Notes under the pieces: model-generated
Database searches by the model: none
What the model saw: the letters and a program-made list of their open reading frames with translations, nothing else
Told to the model about the DNA's origin: nothing
Origin: Alicyclobacillus sp. SO9
GTDB taxonomy: Bacteria > Bacillota > Bacilli > Alicyclobacillales > Alicyclobacillaceae
Length of the DNA: 64,000 bases
Assembly (NCBI RefSeq): GCF_016406125.1
Contig: NZ_CP066339.1
Span: 3,472,001-3,536,000 of the forward strand
Reading direction: 5' to 3'
In this document: in pieces, positions 1 to 8,118 of the stretch
How positions within the stretch are numbered: position 1 is the first letter of the stretch
How the letters are laid out: every line of letters begins with the position of its first letter
Position numbers and translations under genes: made by a program

Positions 1-31
1 TGCTAACATGCTGATTCCCACGCCCCTGTTG

Positions 32-472
32 TCAGTCTTGTTTGGTTCGAGTTTCGTTATACAAATCTCGTGTTTTCTCTAATCTTTCCCGGACTGAACT
101 CTTAATGCTGTTCAGTTTATCGACTTTTTCATCGATGTGTCCGGCCAACTCGCTTAAGAGTTCCATGTAGCGTTCCAATACAGCGAGTTCAGCCTCTCGC
201 CCCAGATTCCCGTGCTTAAACGTGTCGCGAAGTTGGTCCAGGGACCCCTCCACTTCGAGAATTCTCTTAATCTCTTTGAGACTGTATCCCAACGTCTCCT
301 TTAATTGTAGAATTTGCCGAATCCGGGCCACTGCGCCCTCATCGTACATACGATGACCGCCCTCGGTGCGCCCCACTTGCGGCAAAAGTCCCACTTCTTC
401 GTAATAGTGAAGGGTTCGCGGCGTAATGCCGAATTCATGTGCGACCATCTCCACCGTATAATCCTTCCCCAT
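32..472 (-). CDS. MerR family transcriptional regulator
   Basis: DNA-binding regulator of about 146 residues. The N-terminal winged helix carries the family signature TLHYYEEVGLLP, followed by an arginine/glycine wing (GGHRMYD) and the LKEIKRIL helix. A C-terminal coiled coil probably makes the dimer. No cysteine or obvious ligand pocket marks it as metal-sensing, so the signal is unknown. I prefer the ATG at 472; an in-frame TTG at 484 is possible. The start region overlaps a 16-bp tandem repeat that supplies GAGGAG. A similar palindrome lies upstream of this gene and of the hydrolase gene just upstream, so it probably controls both (inference). Confidence 0.88.
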   Translation of the reverse strand: MGKDYTVEMVAHEFGITPRTLHYYEEVGLLPQVGRTEGGHRMYDEGAVARIRQILQLKETLGYSLKEIKRILEVEGSLDQLRDTFKHGNLGREAELAVLERYMELLSELAGHIDEKVDKLNSIKSSVRERLEKTRDLYNETRTKQD

Positions 473-478
473 GCCGCT

Positions 479-524
479 CGTCAACTCCTCAACTCGTCAA
501 CTCCTCAACTCGTCAACTCCTCAA
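479..524. repeat. 16-bp tandem repeat at the MerR gene start
   Basis: The unit TCAACTCCTCAACTCG occurs about 2.7 times in a row. Read on the minus strand each copy contains GAGGAGTTGA, a Shine-Dalgarno-like motif followed by a TTG. The array therefore sits exactly where translation of the MerR gene begins. Confidence 0.85.
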
Positions 525-563
525 AAGTAAAGGACCGCATTCTCACTCGCTCTTCAACTACAG

Positions 564-580
564 CTTACGTTAACGTATGG
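564..580. promoter_or_regulatory. putative MerR operator, upstream of the merR-like gene
   Basis: CTTACGTTAACGTATGG contains the near-perfect palindrome TACGTTAACGTA. A close copy, CTTACGTCAACGTTAG, lies before the isochorismatase-like gene at 1336-1351. Dyads built on ACGTTAACGT are typical of MerR-family regulators. The assignment to the neighbouring regulator is inferred. Confidence 0.55.
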
Positions 581-668
581 TTTGCCCATACGGACTCTGC
601 AAGTATTTCCTCCAAGTTGGTCCTTGAAATCTAGCAGACAAGCTGTATGCAACCGCAACTGAAAAAGG

Positions 669-1262
669 CTATTCGGATAAAGCTTGAAGGACTTCCTCAG
701 TGGTGCGAATCCGGCCCATTCGAGGGAACGTGTATTTCAACGGGTGCTCATGTTGCGGCTTCGATAAGGCTGTCATCGCGTCCTCAACGAAAATCTGGTT
801 GTAACCGTGCTGGTATGCTTCCCGTGCCGTAGTCTCAACACCAATGTCCGTTGCAATCCCGCACAGAATAATGGTATCAATGCCCCGCCGACGAAGCTGC
901 AAGTCGAGATCAGTACCGTAGAAAGCGCCCCACTGGTGCTTTGTGACACAGTGGTCAGTCGGTGCCGGACCCAGTTCCGAAACAATTTTACTCCAATCTT
1001 CCGGCCGCTTCGCAGTAGAAGGCGAAGTCTCAGCGTCTGTCACTGGGTGAAGCATGTCTTTACCATCCTTCGTATCGACATTTACTAGTGTCACAAAGAG
1101 ACCGGCATTGCGACTGCTGTCTACTAATCTTTGCACCTGGGTGAGTACTTGAGTCGCTGAGTAGGGTTCACAAGGCAAGCCGACAATTCCGTTTTGCATA
1201 TCAATCACGACCAGAGCAGTCTGGTTTACATCGAAGTTCAATTCCTTCACTTTCAAATCCAC
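669..1262 (-). CDS. isochorismatase-like hydrolase with Gly in place of the nucleophilic Cys
   Basis: Cysteine-hydrolase-fold protein of 197 residues. The opening strand ALVVIDMQNG supplies the catalytic Asp (D21) and VTKHQWGAF supplies the conserved Lys (K108). The motif that normally reads TxxCVxxTAR is TDIGVETTAR here, so the cysteine nucleophile of the amidase branch is Gly141. Known isochorismatases (vinyl-ether hydrolases) also lack it, so the enzyme need not be dead, but nicotinamidase-type amide hydrolysis is unlikely. The substrate is unknown. The call starts at a GTG; an internal GTG at 1250 is better spaced from AAGGTGG and equally plausible. It is preceded by a promoter overlapping a MerR-like operator. 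Confidence 0.85.
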   Translation of the reverse strand: MDLKVKELNFDVNQTALVVIDMQNGIVGLPCEPYSATQVLTQVQRLVDSSRNAGLFVTLVNVDTKDGKDMLHPVTDAETSPSTAKRPEDWSKIVSELGPAPTDHCVTKHQWGAFYGTDLDLQLRRRGIDTIILCGIATDIGVETTAREAYQHGYNQIFVEDAMTALSKPQHEHPLKYTFPRMGRIRTTEEVLQALSE

Positions 1263-1314
1263 CTTTTCTGTTGATTGTGTTTGATGATCAATACTGGCAT
1301 CTGATGATCAAAAT

Positions 1315-1351
1315 TTAGTGTAACGAAATAAAAAACTTACGTCAACGTTAG
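1315..1351 (-). promoter_or_regulatory. promoter and putative MerR operator for the isochorismatase-like gene
   Basis: On the minus strand TTGACG is followed after 17 bp by TACACT. The -35 box lies inside CTAACGTTGACGTAAG (1336-1351), which resembles the palindrome upstream of the MerR gene. Co-regulation is inferred from the shared motif. Confidence 0.5.
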
Positions 1352-1359
1352 ATTTGTTC

Positions 1360-3630
1360 TTACTGTTGTTTCAGGCTCAGTCCAATTCGTCCCTTATTGA
1401 CATCCACGTCAATCACGCGAACTCTCAACGTGTCTCCGACCGCAACAATCTCCATCGGGTGCTTTACATATCGGTCTGCCATCTGTGAAATATGTACTAG
1501 TCCATCGTTTTTTACTCCAATGTCCACAAAGGCTCCAAAATCCACCACATTTCGTACTGTACCCATCAATTCCATACCTGGTTTCAAGTCTTCTATCTTC
1601 AACACATCTTTACGCAAAACAGGAGAAGCAGCATCCTCCCTTGGATCTCGCCCCGGCTTTTCGAGAGCCGCCAGGATATCCCGCATGGTAGGCTCACCGA
1701 CTCCCAGTCGCGCAGACAAGTCTTCGAGTGGAATCGACTTCAACTGCTCTAAGGCCTGCCTCCTTTGCTCCGGGTGAGAAAACAAACTCTCAAGGTTCAT
1801 ACTACTTAACAACTGCTTCGCAATTGAATAGGATTCCGGATGAATCGGAGTTGCATCCAGCGGCTCAATTCCGTTGTGAATTCTCAGAAAACCTGCGCTC
1901 TGCTCCAATGTTCTCTCGCCCAGCCGCGCAACCTGTTTCAGAGACTGACGTGAAGGGAATGCACCATTCTCTTCCCTATATTTGACGATATTGCGTGCTA
2001 CCGTCTGATTTAACCCGGCAACATACGACAACAGACTGGGTGAAGCTGTATTGACATCAACGCCAACCTGATTTACCACAGACTCCACAACGGCGCCCAA
2101 ATGATAGTCCAGTTTCTTGCTTGCTATATCGTGCTGATATTGGCCGACACCAATTGATTTCGGGTCAATCTTCACAAGTTCTGCCAGCGGGTCTTGCAGC
2201 CTGCGGGCAATGGAAATTGCACTGCGCTCCGATACATCCAGCTTTGGAAACTCTGTCCCGGCCAACTTCGACGCTGAATACACACTCGCACCAGCCTCAG
2301 ACACCATCACGTATGCAATATTGTGACTTCCATCTTGGTACTCCTTCAGACATTCTGCTATAAACGCTTCAGTCTCGCGTGAGGCTGTTCCGTTGCCAAT
2401 AGCAATCAGCGAAATGCTGTAGTCTGCCAGCATCTTTAGTACGGTATGCTTGGATTCTGCGATTCGATTTTGCGGCGGTGTCGGATAAATCACCTGCGTT
2501 TGAAGTAACTTTCCCGTTGCGTCTACGACTGCCAACTTGCATCCAGTCCGATACGCAGGGTCTACCCCAAGCACTCGACCGTAAAGGGGAGGTTGCAGCA
2601 ACAAGTTGCGGAGATTTTCAGCAAAAATAAAGAGAGCATGATGTTCTGCGCGTTCCGTCAATTCTGACCGTATTTCTCTGGCAATGGCTGGCGCAAGCAG
2701 CCTTTTATAGGCATCGATGACCGCTTCCTTGAGGAGACTCGCCACGTTGTCTTGCCGCAGCACACGAGTCAAGTTTGCCCCTTGAAGCAAGGGCTTTATG
2801 TGCCGGGCCGTAAAGTAGTCCATCACAATGGACTCTTGTACATCGACGGATACTTTCAGATAGTCCTCACGCTCCCCGCGGTTTATCGCTAAAACCCGGT
2901 GCGGCATAACATGCTGCAAAGGTTCACTAAAGTCATAATACATTTCATATACACTGTTGGCCTTGGCGTCTGTGGCAACACTGCGCAATCTACCCTGTTT
3001 CATCGACTCATTGCGAAGCCACTTCCGTGTTGCAGCGTCGTCTGCGACTTGTTCCGCAAAGATATCGGCTGCACCCTCAAGAGCAGTTTCAGACGATTCG
3101 ACTTCCTGTGTGACAAATTGTTCAGCATAGGTCCTTGCCTCATCTTTTGACCTCATCATGTTCGAAGCGGATTTCAACCACGTCAACAAAGGCTCTAATC
3201 CGCGTGCCTTGGCTTTCGCAGCACGAGTCTGCCGTTTTGGACGATAAGGGCGGTAAATGTCCTCCACTTCAGTCAAAGTCGATGCATTAGTGACGCTTCG
3301 GGTCAACTTTGCAGCCATATTCTCATCGTCCATGGCTCCGTGTTCATACAGCAATCGAAGGACATCTGTCTTTCTTACATACAGAGCTTCGATGCCATGA
3401 TATTTTTCTTCGATGTCCCGAAGTTGGTTCTCGTCCAACTCTTTGGTCATTTCTTTCCGGTACCTAGCTATGAACGGAATCGTATTGCCATCGTTCAACA
3501 GTTGTAATGCCTGTCTCACCCGGGGTGTTTCCAAGCCAAGCTCACCCGCAACAACTGCAGCAAAGTCGGGCTCAGGGATGGACGTGTTCCTCACTTCTGT
3601 CGTTTCTGCTTTACTTTCTTCCAAAGCCAC
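1360..3630 (-). CDS. tex: Tex family RNA-binding transcription accessory protein
   Basis: At 756 residues it has the usual Tex length. Order of parts: helical N-terminal HTH region with the hallmark TIPFIARYRKEMT near residue 50, a YqgF-like RNase H fold beginning at LGVDPAYRTGCKLAVVD near 350, paired helix-hairpin-helix segments (ASPSLLSYVAGLNQTVARN and following), and a C-terminal S1 RNA-binding domain (GMELMGTVRNVVDFGAFVDIG). Tex proteins bind nucleic acid and affect transcription. The start is a GTG nine bases after AAGGAGA. It is a single gene, with the promoter of the downstream hydrolase lying beyond its stop. Confidence 0.96.
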   Translation of the reverse strand: MALEESKAETTEVRNTSIPEPDFAAVVAGELGLETPRVRQALQLLNDGNTIPFIARYRKEMTKELDENQLRDIEEKYHGIEALYVRKTDVLRLLYEHGAMDDENMAAKLTRSVTNASTLTEVEDIYRPYRPKRQTRAAKAKARGLEPLLTWLKSASNMMRSKDEARTYAEQFVTQEVESSETALEGAADIFAEQVADDAATRKWLRNESMKQGRLRSVATDAKANSVYEMYYDFSEPLQHVMPHRVLAINRGEREDYLKVSVDVQESIVMDYFTARHIKPLLQGANLTRVLRQDNVASLLKEAVIDAYKRLLAPAIAREIRSELTERAEHHALFIFAENLRNLLLQPPLYGRVLGVDPAYRTGCKLAVVDATGKLLQTQVIYPTPPQNRIAESKHTVLKMLADYSISLIAIGNGTASRETEAFIAECLKEYQDGSHNIAYVMVSEAGASVYSASKLAGTEFPKLDVSERSAISIARRLQDPLAELVKIDPKSIGVGQYQHDIASKKLDYHLGAVVESVVNQVGVDVNTASPSLLSYVAGLNQTVARNIVKYREENGAFPSRQSLKQVARLGERTLEQSAGFLRIHNGIEPLDATPIHPESYSIAKQLLSSMNLESLFSHPEQRRQALEQLKSIPLEDLSARLGVGEPTMRDILAALEKPGRDPREDAASPVLRKDVLKIEDLKPGMELMGTVRNVVDFGAFVDIGVKNDGLVHISQMADRYVKHPMEIVAVGDTLRVRVIDVDVNKGRIGLSLKQQ

Positions 3631-3738
3631 TCAAAATGTCTCCTTTTGTACTATTTGCAGCCACAATCAGCATAGTTTTTTTCATTTTGGTTACCTTTTC
3701 CTATGAACGGATATTAACCAGTTACAGGGGGCGTTTCA

Positions 3739-3969
3739 ATGCAGTCACACATGCAACAACTCAGTCACAAGGAATTGGGCTACATGGCCGATTCCTTAAC
3801 AAATGAAAGCATCCTTATTAAAGAATGCCTGACGCTGGCGCAACAAACCCAAATTCCTGCCGTTCATCAACTTGGCACCGAATTAGCCGAGCGGCACATG
3901 CAGCATTATACACATCTTATCAGCGTCCTGGAGCAACACCAGCAAATGGCGCCAACACAGCCGCAATAG
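3739..3969 (+). CDS. small CotF-like spore coat protein
   Basis: A 76-residue helical protein with the pattern ELGYMADSLTNESILIKECLTLAQQTQ and a following His-rich helix (ERHMQHYTHL). This resembles the ferritin-like helices of the coat protein CotF family. An AGGGGG site lies seven bases before the ATG. It is followed after 54 bp by a second CotF-like gene, suggesting a two-gene sporulation unit. No sigma-K or sigma-G promoter could be assigned with confidence. Confidence 0.75.
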   Translation: MQSHMQQLSHKELGYMADSLTNESILIKECLTLAQQTQIPAVHQLGTELAERHMQHYTHLISVLEQHQQMAPTQPQ

Positions 3970-4026
3970 TCACAGTCTGCATGAAAACTGGTTTGGCTGC
4001 AAATAAGCAGAGGAGGAGTCTCATTG

Positions 4027-4449
4027 ATGAACACAGAATCACAGCTGATGCAAGACAAGGACTTACTAAACAGCATCTTGACCCTTGAGAAGCATATGGC
4101 GGACGAATACGCCATCGCTGTAACAGAGTCGAACTGTCAAACTGTGCGGCAGATGTTCACAAGTCTACTCGATGATACGTTGCAAACACAGAACGATGTG
4201 TTTCACGCCATGTCACAGCAAGGATGGTACCAGAGCCCGGCAAAGGCTCTAAAGCAAGAGGTAGACAAGCACATCCAGACCTATCGTCAAACACAGCAAC
4301 AGTTGGCCCAACTCGTGCAGCAATACCGTTCAGCCGCCATGCCGCAAAACACTCCCATGACAACACCCTACGGAACGGCATCTGCCCAGTCTAATTTGCC
4401 AAACCGGCACTTCCAACACTCGACTGGAATGCACATGAATGGGCACTAA
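4027..4449 (+). CDS. CotF-like spore coat protein
   Basis: About 140 residues. The central part (DLLNSILTLEKHMADEYAIA, then QTQNDVFHAMSQQGWYQ) matches the CotF pattern of two long helices ending in a Gly-Trp-Tyr turn. A Gln-rich coiled segment and a low-complexity His/Met/Asn tail ending in HMNGH follow. AGGAGG stands ten bases before the ATG at 4027; a TTG directly before it at 4024 is an alternative. The protein is probably deposited on the forespore, based on family. Confidence 0.82.
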   Translation: MNTESQLMQDKDLLNSILTLEKHMADEYAIAVTESNCQTVRQMFTSLLDDTLQTQNDVFHAMSQQGWYQSPAKALKQEVDKHIQTYRQTQQQLAQLVQQYRSAAMPQNTPMTTPYGTASAQSNLPNRHFQHSTGMHMNGH

Positions 4450-4690
4450 CTGCTTGCGCACCGTTTTCCAACAATCTTTTTAGACAGAACCTCAGAAACT
4501 TCAAACGAAACCACAAGGTGGCTTGAGCCTGCCTGCAGCAGGGCAGAAATCGTCTCGAGTCACCTGTTTCATATCCTCTTTTGTGAGAATACTCGTTTCA
4601 ATTGTGAATTTATCAATCAAAAAAATATTGGAAATAACAACATTATTTTGGCATACTATCAATTAGATTGACTATTAGGGGACATTGTGA

Positions 4691-5941
4691 ATGTGGAAAT
4701 TGCTAAAAAGGAACCCAAGCTTCTTATTATATTGGGTTTCTCTCCTAGGTATGGAATTCGGTGAGTGGACTCGAAACATGGTGTTAGTCTATGCAGTCTA
4801 CACGCTCTCCCATGGCTCCGCCTCCGCCGTATCCATTGTCTTACTTTCCGAATTTCTTCCAATGTTGTTTGGTCCGTTTATCGGGGTTCTAGCAGACAGA
4901 CTGCCTCGAAAACCGACATTCGTATTGTCAATTTGTATACAGGGAGTCCTGCTTTTTGGAATCGGACTGACTCTGCATCTCCACCAACTGTGGCTCGTGT
5001 ATGCCGGAGCACTGCTCAGTGCAGTGGCAACAGTGGCTAGCCGGACCGCCGGCGCTGGTTACATCCTGCAATTCGTTCCCATGGACGAAAGAAAAGATGC
5101 GACTGCTTTACAACAAGTTGTCATTAGTTCCATGATGTTGCTTGGACCACCGTTGGGAACAGCAATTTATATGGCTGTACAGGGACAGGGTGCGCTCGCC
5201 GTAGCCGGGGGACTCTTTCTGTTGGCTGTGATTTTGAACATATGGGTGAAAGCACAAAAAACCCCTGTTTCAGACGCTGAATCTCACAGTTTTTGGTATG
5301 ACCTCCGCACTGGACTCAAATACGCGAGAAACCACTGGGTCATGCGATTTATTCTGTCAACGGGGGTATTGGTGGGGTGCAGTGCTGGAATTCTAAATGT
5401 ACTTGAAATTTTTCTAGTAACGAAGTTTCTTCATCTTCCAAAAACGTGGCTATCCGTTCTATTGTTTGTTCAAGGAGGCGGCATGTTATCTGTCACTCCA
5501 TTACTGAACCGACTCACGGTGCCAATGAAAAGACTGTTGCCATGGAGTCTCATCTGGTGCGGCATCGGAATGGGACTCATGATAAGTGTGCGCTTGTGGA
5601 TGGTGACTCTCCTCGGTTATTTGGTCTTTAGCGTCGGGAATGTCGCAATTAATTTGGCCGTGGGCACATTGATGAAGACAGAAGTCGAAGAATCATATCA
5701 AGGGCGTATGTCTTCCCTCTTTACGACGGCCTATGGTGTGACGACTGGTGTTTTCATGGTTCTCACTGGCAGATTACAGCCAATTTTAGGCGTTCGATTC
5801 TTAATTGCTGCAGGAAGCTGTATCATCTTAATCAGCGGAGCCTTGCTGCTAGGGTTTACCATTCGCTATTTAAAACACAGTGACAGCAACCTGAATCTGC
5901 CACAAAACAGTGTTGGCAGAGATGTGGACCCCCTTCCCTAG
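4691..5941 (+). CDS. MFS transporter, drug/siderophore efflux type
   Basis: A 416-residue hydrophobic protein with about ten to twelve membrane segments. The MFS loop signature GVLADRLPRKPTFVLS near residue 65 follows transmembrane segment 2. The layout resembles the MFS_3/EntS-like exporters (LLGMEFGEWTRNMVLVYAVYTLSHGSASAV at the N terminus). It probably exports a small molecule; the substrate cannot be read from the sequence. AGGGGAC precedes the ATG. It is monocistronic and ends at a strong hairpin. Confidence 0.85.
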   Translation: MWKLLKRNPSFLLYWVSLLGMEFGEWTRNMVLVYAVYTLSHGSASAVSIVLLSEFLPMLFGPFIGVLADRLPRKPTFVLSICIQGVLLFGIGLTLHLHQLWLVYAGALLSAVATVASRTAGAGYILQFVPMDERKDATALQQVVISSMMLLGPPLGTAIYMAVQGQGALAVAGGLFLLAVILNIWVKAQKTPVSDAESHSFWYDLRTGLKYARNHWVMRFILSTGVLVGCSAGILNVLEIFLVTKFLHLPKTWLSVLLFVQGGGMLSVTPLLNRLTVPMKRLLPWSLIWCGIGMGLMISVRLWMVTLLGYLVFSVGNVAINLAVGTLMKTEVEESYQGRMSSLFTTAYGVTTGVFMVLTGRLQPILGVRFLIAAGSCIILISGALLLGFTIRYLKHSDSNLNLPQNSVGRDVDPLP

Positions 5942-5980
5942 TTGCATCCCCTTACAACAGGTATCAGAATCCAGCGAACA

Positions 5981-6016
5981 AGGCAGGCTGTCCGCCTTTA
6001 TGGACAGCCTGCCTTT
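5981..6016. terminator. hairpin terminator between convergent genes
   Basis: AGGCAGGCTGTCC (5981-5993) pairs perfectly with GGACAGCCTGCCT (6002-6014) around an 8-nt loop, followed by a short TT. It lies between the MFS gene and the convergent phosphoesterase gene. Confidence 0.8.
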
Positions 6017-6068
6017 GTGTTCGAGCAAATCCCAGTAAATCACAATCTACCGTTCAGTTAGTTCTCAG

Positions 6069-7739
6069 TTAGTTCCGAGAATAGTCACCGTATGTCAGCG
6101 TATAACCGCCATGCGTCTTGGGGCCATGGTTGCTGCGGTTGTCTGTCTCATTCTCCTCAGTGAAAAATGTCGGTTCCCCTGTTGTCGGATTCAGGAACAA
6201 CCTCGGTGCCCGCGGTCCCCGCTTGAAGTTGAACATATTGTCAATCGAGCCTGCCACCGCATCGTACGATCCGTTGCCAATGCGCCCAAGCTTCCAGTTG
6301 TTTTCAATAAACTTCAGAATCGACGACTGATCCGTTACGTTATTAGCAATGAAGTTTTGCCTAGCGTAGGGCGAAATCACCATTAACGGAAGTCTTGGAC
6401 CATGTCCTGCGCGGTCCTGATAGTTTTTCAATGTTACCTTTCCTGCATTACCTTTGCCAAAGAGTGTGTCCGCCATTGGGTCCTGCGATCCGTTGATAAC
6501 GGGACTCATTTGATGGTCGTACCAGCCGTCCGAGTCGTCGTAGGATAAAATCACAGCTGTGCTGTTCCAGTCAGGTGTCTTCTCCAGCCGGTTAATGGTA
6601 TTGACGATAAAGTGCTGTTCGTCTAGAGGATCCGAGTAGCCAGCGTGTCCATCTTGATACATGGGCGCTTTCAAGAAGCTTACTGCCGGCATATTACCGT
6701 GATTGACCGCTTGCCAGAAGTTGGTCATGCTGTACTGATGATTGGCTTGGTCTGTCTTTCCAATCATGCCGACAGAACTTGGCGGCAAGTGTTTGGGATT
6801 TGCCGTGGACTTATAGTACTGAAACGGCTCGTGATGGGGGCTGTAATCCGGATAGGATGTTCCAGCAATGTTTTTATGAGTGGCACTAGGATTGGCAAAT
6901 CCGCCTTCGAACCATCCCCACGTGACACCCTTGGCATTCAGTAAATTACCGACGTTCTTACCGGTCATTTTGACGGTTGTCCCGTTCGAGGAGAAGTTAT
7001 CATAGTAGGGGTTTACATCCCCATACAGCGTATTGTTTGTGTTTAAAGCATTTTTGATAATAACACCGCTGCTGTTTGGCTGCAGTTGCTTACCTCCATC
7101 AACCTTTGGAGCACTGTAAGCGACGGCACCGTGCGTCTGACCCGAAATCAAATTCAGAGCGCCAGGTGTAGACGGCCCGAAGGTTGTGCCGTAGGAGTTG
7201 TCGCTCATGGCAAAGTGCTGGGCATAGTTCCATAACGCGGTCACAGTATTGCCGTCATAGTAGTCCATGACTGTACTCTTGGGTTGATTTGGAATCGGCC
7301 AACCCCCTTCGCCTGTGCTTTGAACAAACTTGTCCATTTTGCCGCCGTCGAAGGCATTCTGCTCCGCAGTATAACCGTGATTCATGTCATCAGTAATCGG
7401 TTGAGAGCGGCTTAACCGCTGCGGGTTAGCGGCATTCAGATTGTGACTTAGCAGGGTCGGATGAGAGATGTAGTTATTGGGAATCGGAGTCCCAGGAAGA
7501 GCATGAAATTGAGGTACACCCTTGGGGTTCTTTGCGTATGGATAAGTACCGAAGTAGTGGTCAAACGACACGTTTTCATTAAAAATCACCACAACGTGTT
7601 TAATCGGCGTGGTTGTCTGCGCATGGCGGAAAAAGTGGTCGTGACTGTTCGCAAAAGCCGGAACAGAAGTAGCCAGAATGGTACTCAAAGCAACTACGCC
7701 ACTGCCTACAGCAACTAACGTCTTCTTTTGGCTTCCCAA
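6069..7739 (-). CDS. secreted phosphoesterase (phospholipase C / acid phosphatase family)
   Basis: A 556-residue protein with a classic Sec signal peptide (KK, hydrophobic stretch, then PAFANS, cleavage near residue 31). The phosphoesterase domain opens with HVVVIFNENVSFDHYFGTYP, the metal-binding signature shared by bacterial phospholipases C and AcpA-type phosphatases. It continues with SDNSYGTTFGPSTPGALNLISGQT, AVILSYDDSDGWYDH and GHGPRLPLMVISPYA, all typical blocks. It acts outside the cell on phosphate esters; lipid versus soluble substrate is undecided. The start is a TTG seven bases after AAGGAGG. A Pho-box-like direct repeat upstream suggests phosphate-starvation control. Confidence 0.9.
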   Translation of the reverse strand: MGSQKKTLVAVGSGVVALSTILATSVPAFANSHDHFFRHAQTTTPIKHVVVIFNENVSFDHYFGTYPYAKNPKGVPQFHALPGTPIPNNYISHPTLLSHNLNAANPQRLSRSQPITDDMNHGYTAEQNAFDGGKMDKFVQSTGEGGWPIPNQPKSTVMDYYDGNTVTALWNYAQHFAMSDNSYGTTFGPSTPGALNLISGQTHGAVAYSAPKVDGGKQLQPNSSGVIIKNALNTNNTLYGDVNPYYDNFSSNGTTVKMTGKNVGNLLNAKGVTWGWFEGGFANPSATHKNIAGTSYPDYSPHHEPFQYYKSTANPKHLPPSSVGMIGKTDQANHQYSMTNFWQAVNHGNMPAVSFLKAPMYQDGHAGYSDPLDEQHFIVNTINRLEKTPDWNSTAVILSYDDSDGWYDHQMSPVINGSQDPMADTLFGKGNAGKVTLKNYQDRAGHGPRLPLMVISPYARQNFIANNVTDQSSILKFIENNWKLGRIGNGSYDAVAGSIDNMFNFKRGPRAPRLFLNPTTGEPTFFTEENETDNRSNHGPKTHGGYTLTYGDYSRN

Positions 7740-7847
7740 ATTAGTTCCTCCTTGTATTCTTCGTATTTAGATAAGTTCTTCAATTCAAAATCTACTATCG
7801 TCTATTTAATCTCTCGTATAGATACTCTAAAAATTCGATTGAGATAT

Positions 7848-7864
7848 TGTTAAGTTTTTGTGAA
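7848..7864 (-). promoter_or_regulatory. candidate PhoP box upstream of the phosphoesterase
   Basis: Read on the minus strand: TTCACA, five bases, TTAACA, an 11-bp-period direct repeat like the TT(A/C/T)ACA repeats bound by Bacillus PhoP. It lies about 110-125 bp upstream of the TTG start. Only two clear repeats are visible; a third is degenerate. Confidence 0.5.
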
Positions 7865-8034
7865 CATGTACTGCCCCACCTCATCTGTACCACCGACATA
7901 TAACGGGAACAAACACCTGCCATTCACGAGGTCCATGACAGCCATCACCGTGCTGCCAGCCAGCAAATGTGACAAATCCTTGAATGGCGCATAGGTTCGA
8001 AACCACTTACATTTTAATTCCAGTACGATTCCTC

Positions 8035-8063
8035 TTGTCACACAGAAAATAAGTTGGTAGAGT
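8035..8063 (+). promoter_or_regulatory. sigma-A-like promoter of the amino-acid antiporter gene
   Basis: TTGTCA at 8035-8040 and TAGAGT at 8058-8063 with 17 bp between, 55 bp before the ATG. Confidence 0.5.
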
Positions 8064-8118
8064 ACATATCGTTGAACATTTCGCTTTACCAATTTAACGA
8101 GATAAAGGGGAAGGCATC

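Larger units (their letters stand above)
7740..8118. other. intergenic region between divergent phosphoesterase and permease genes
   Basis: Holds the candidate Pho box (7848-7864) serving the phosphoesterase and a promoter for the permease (8035-8063). An open frame at 7850-8092 on the minus strand lacks family resemblance and overlaps these signals, so it is not called. No riboswitch was recognised. Confidence 0.5.

Noticed and set aside
7850..8092. 80-aa open frame on the minus strand between phosphoesterase and permease
   Set aside because: No ribosome site, no recognisable family, and it overlaps promoter and Pho-box-like signals.
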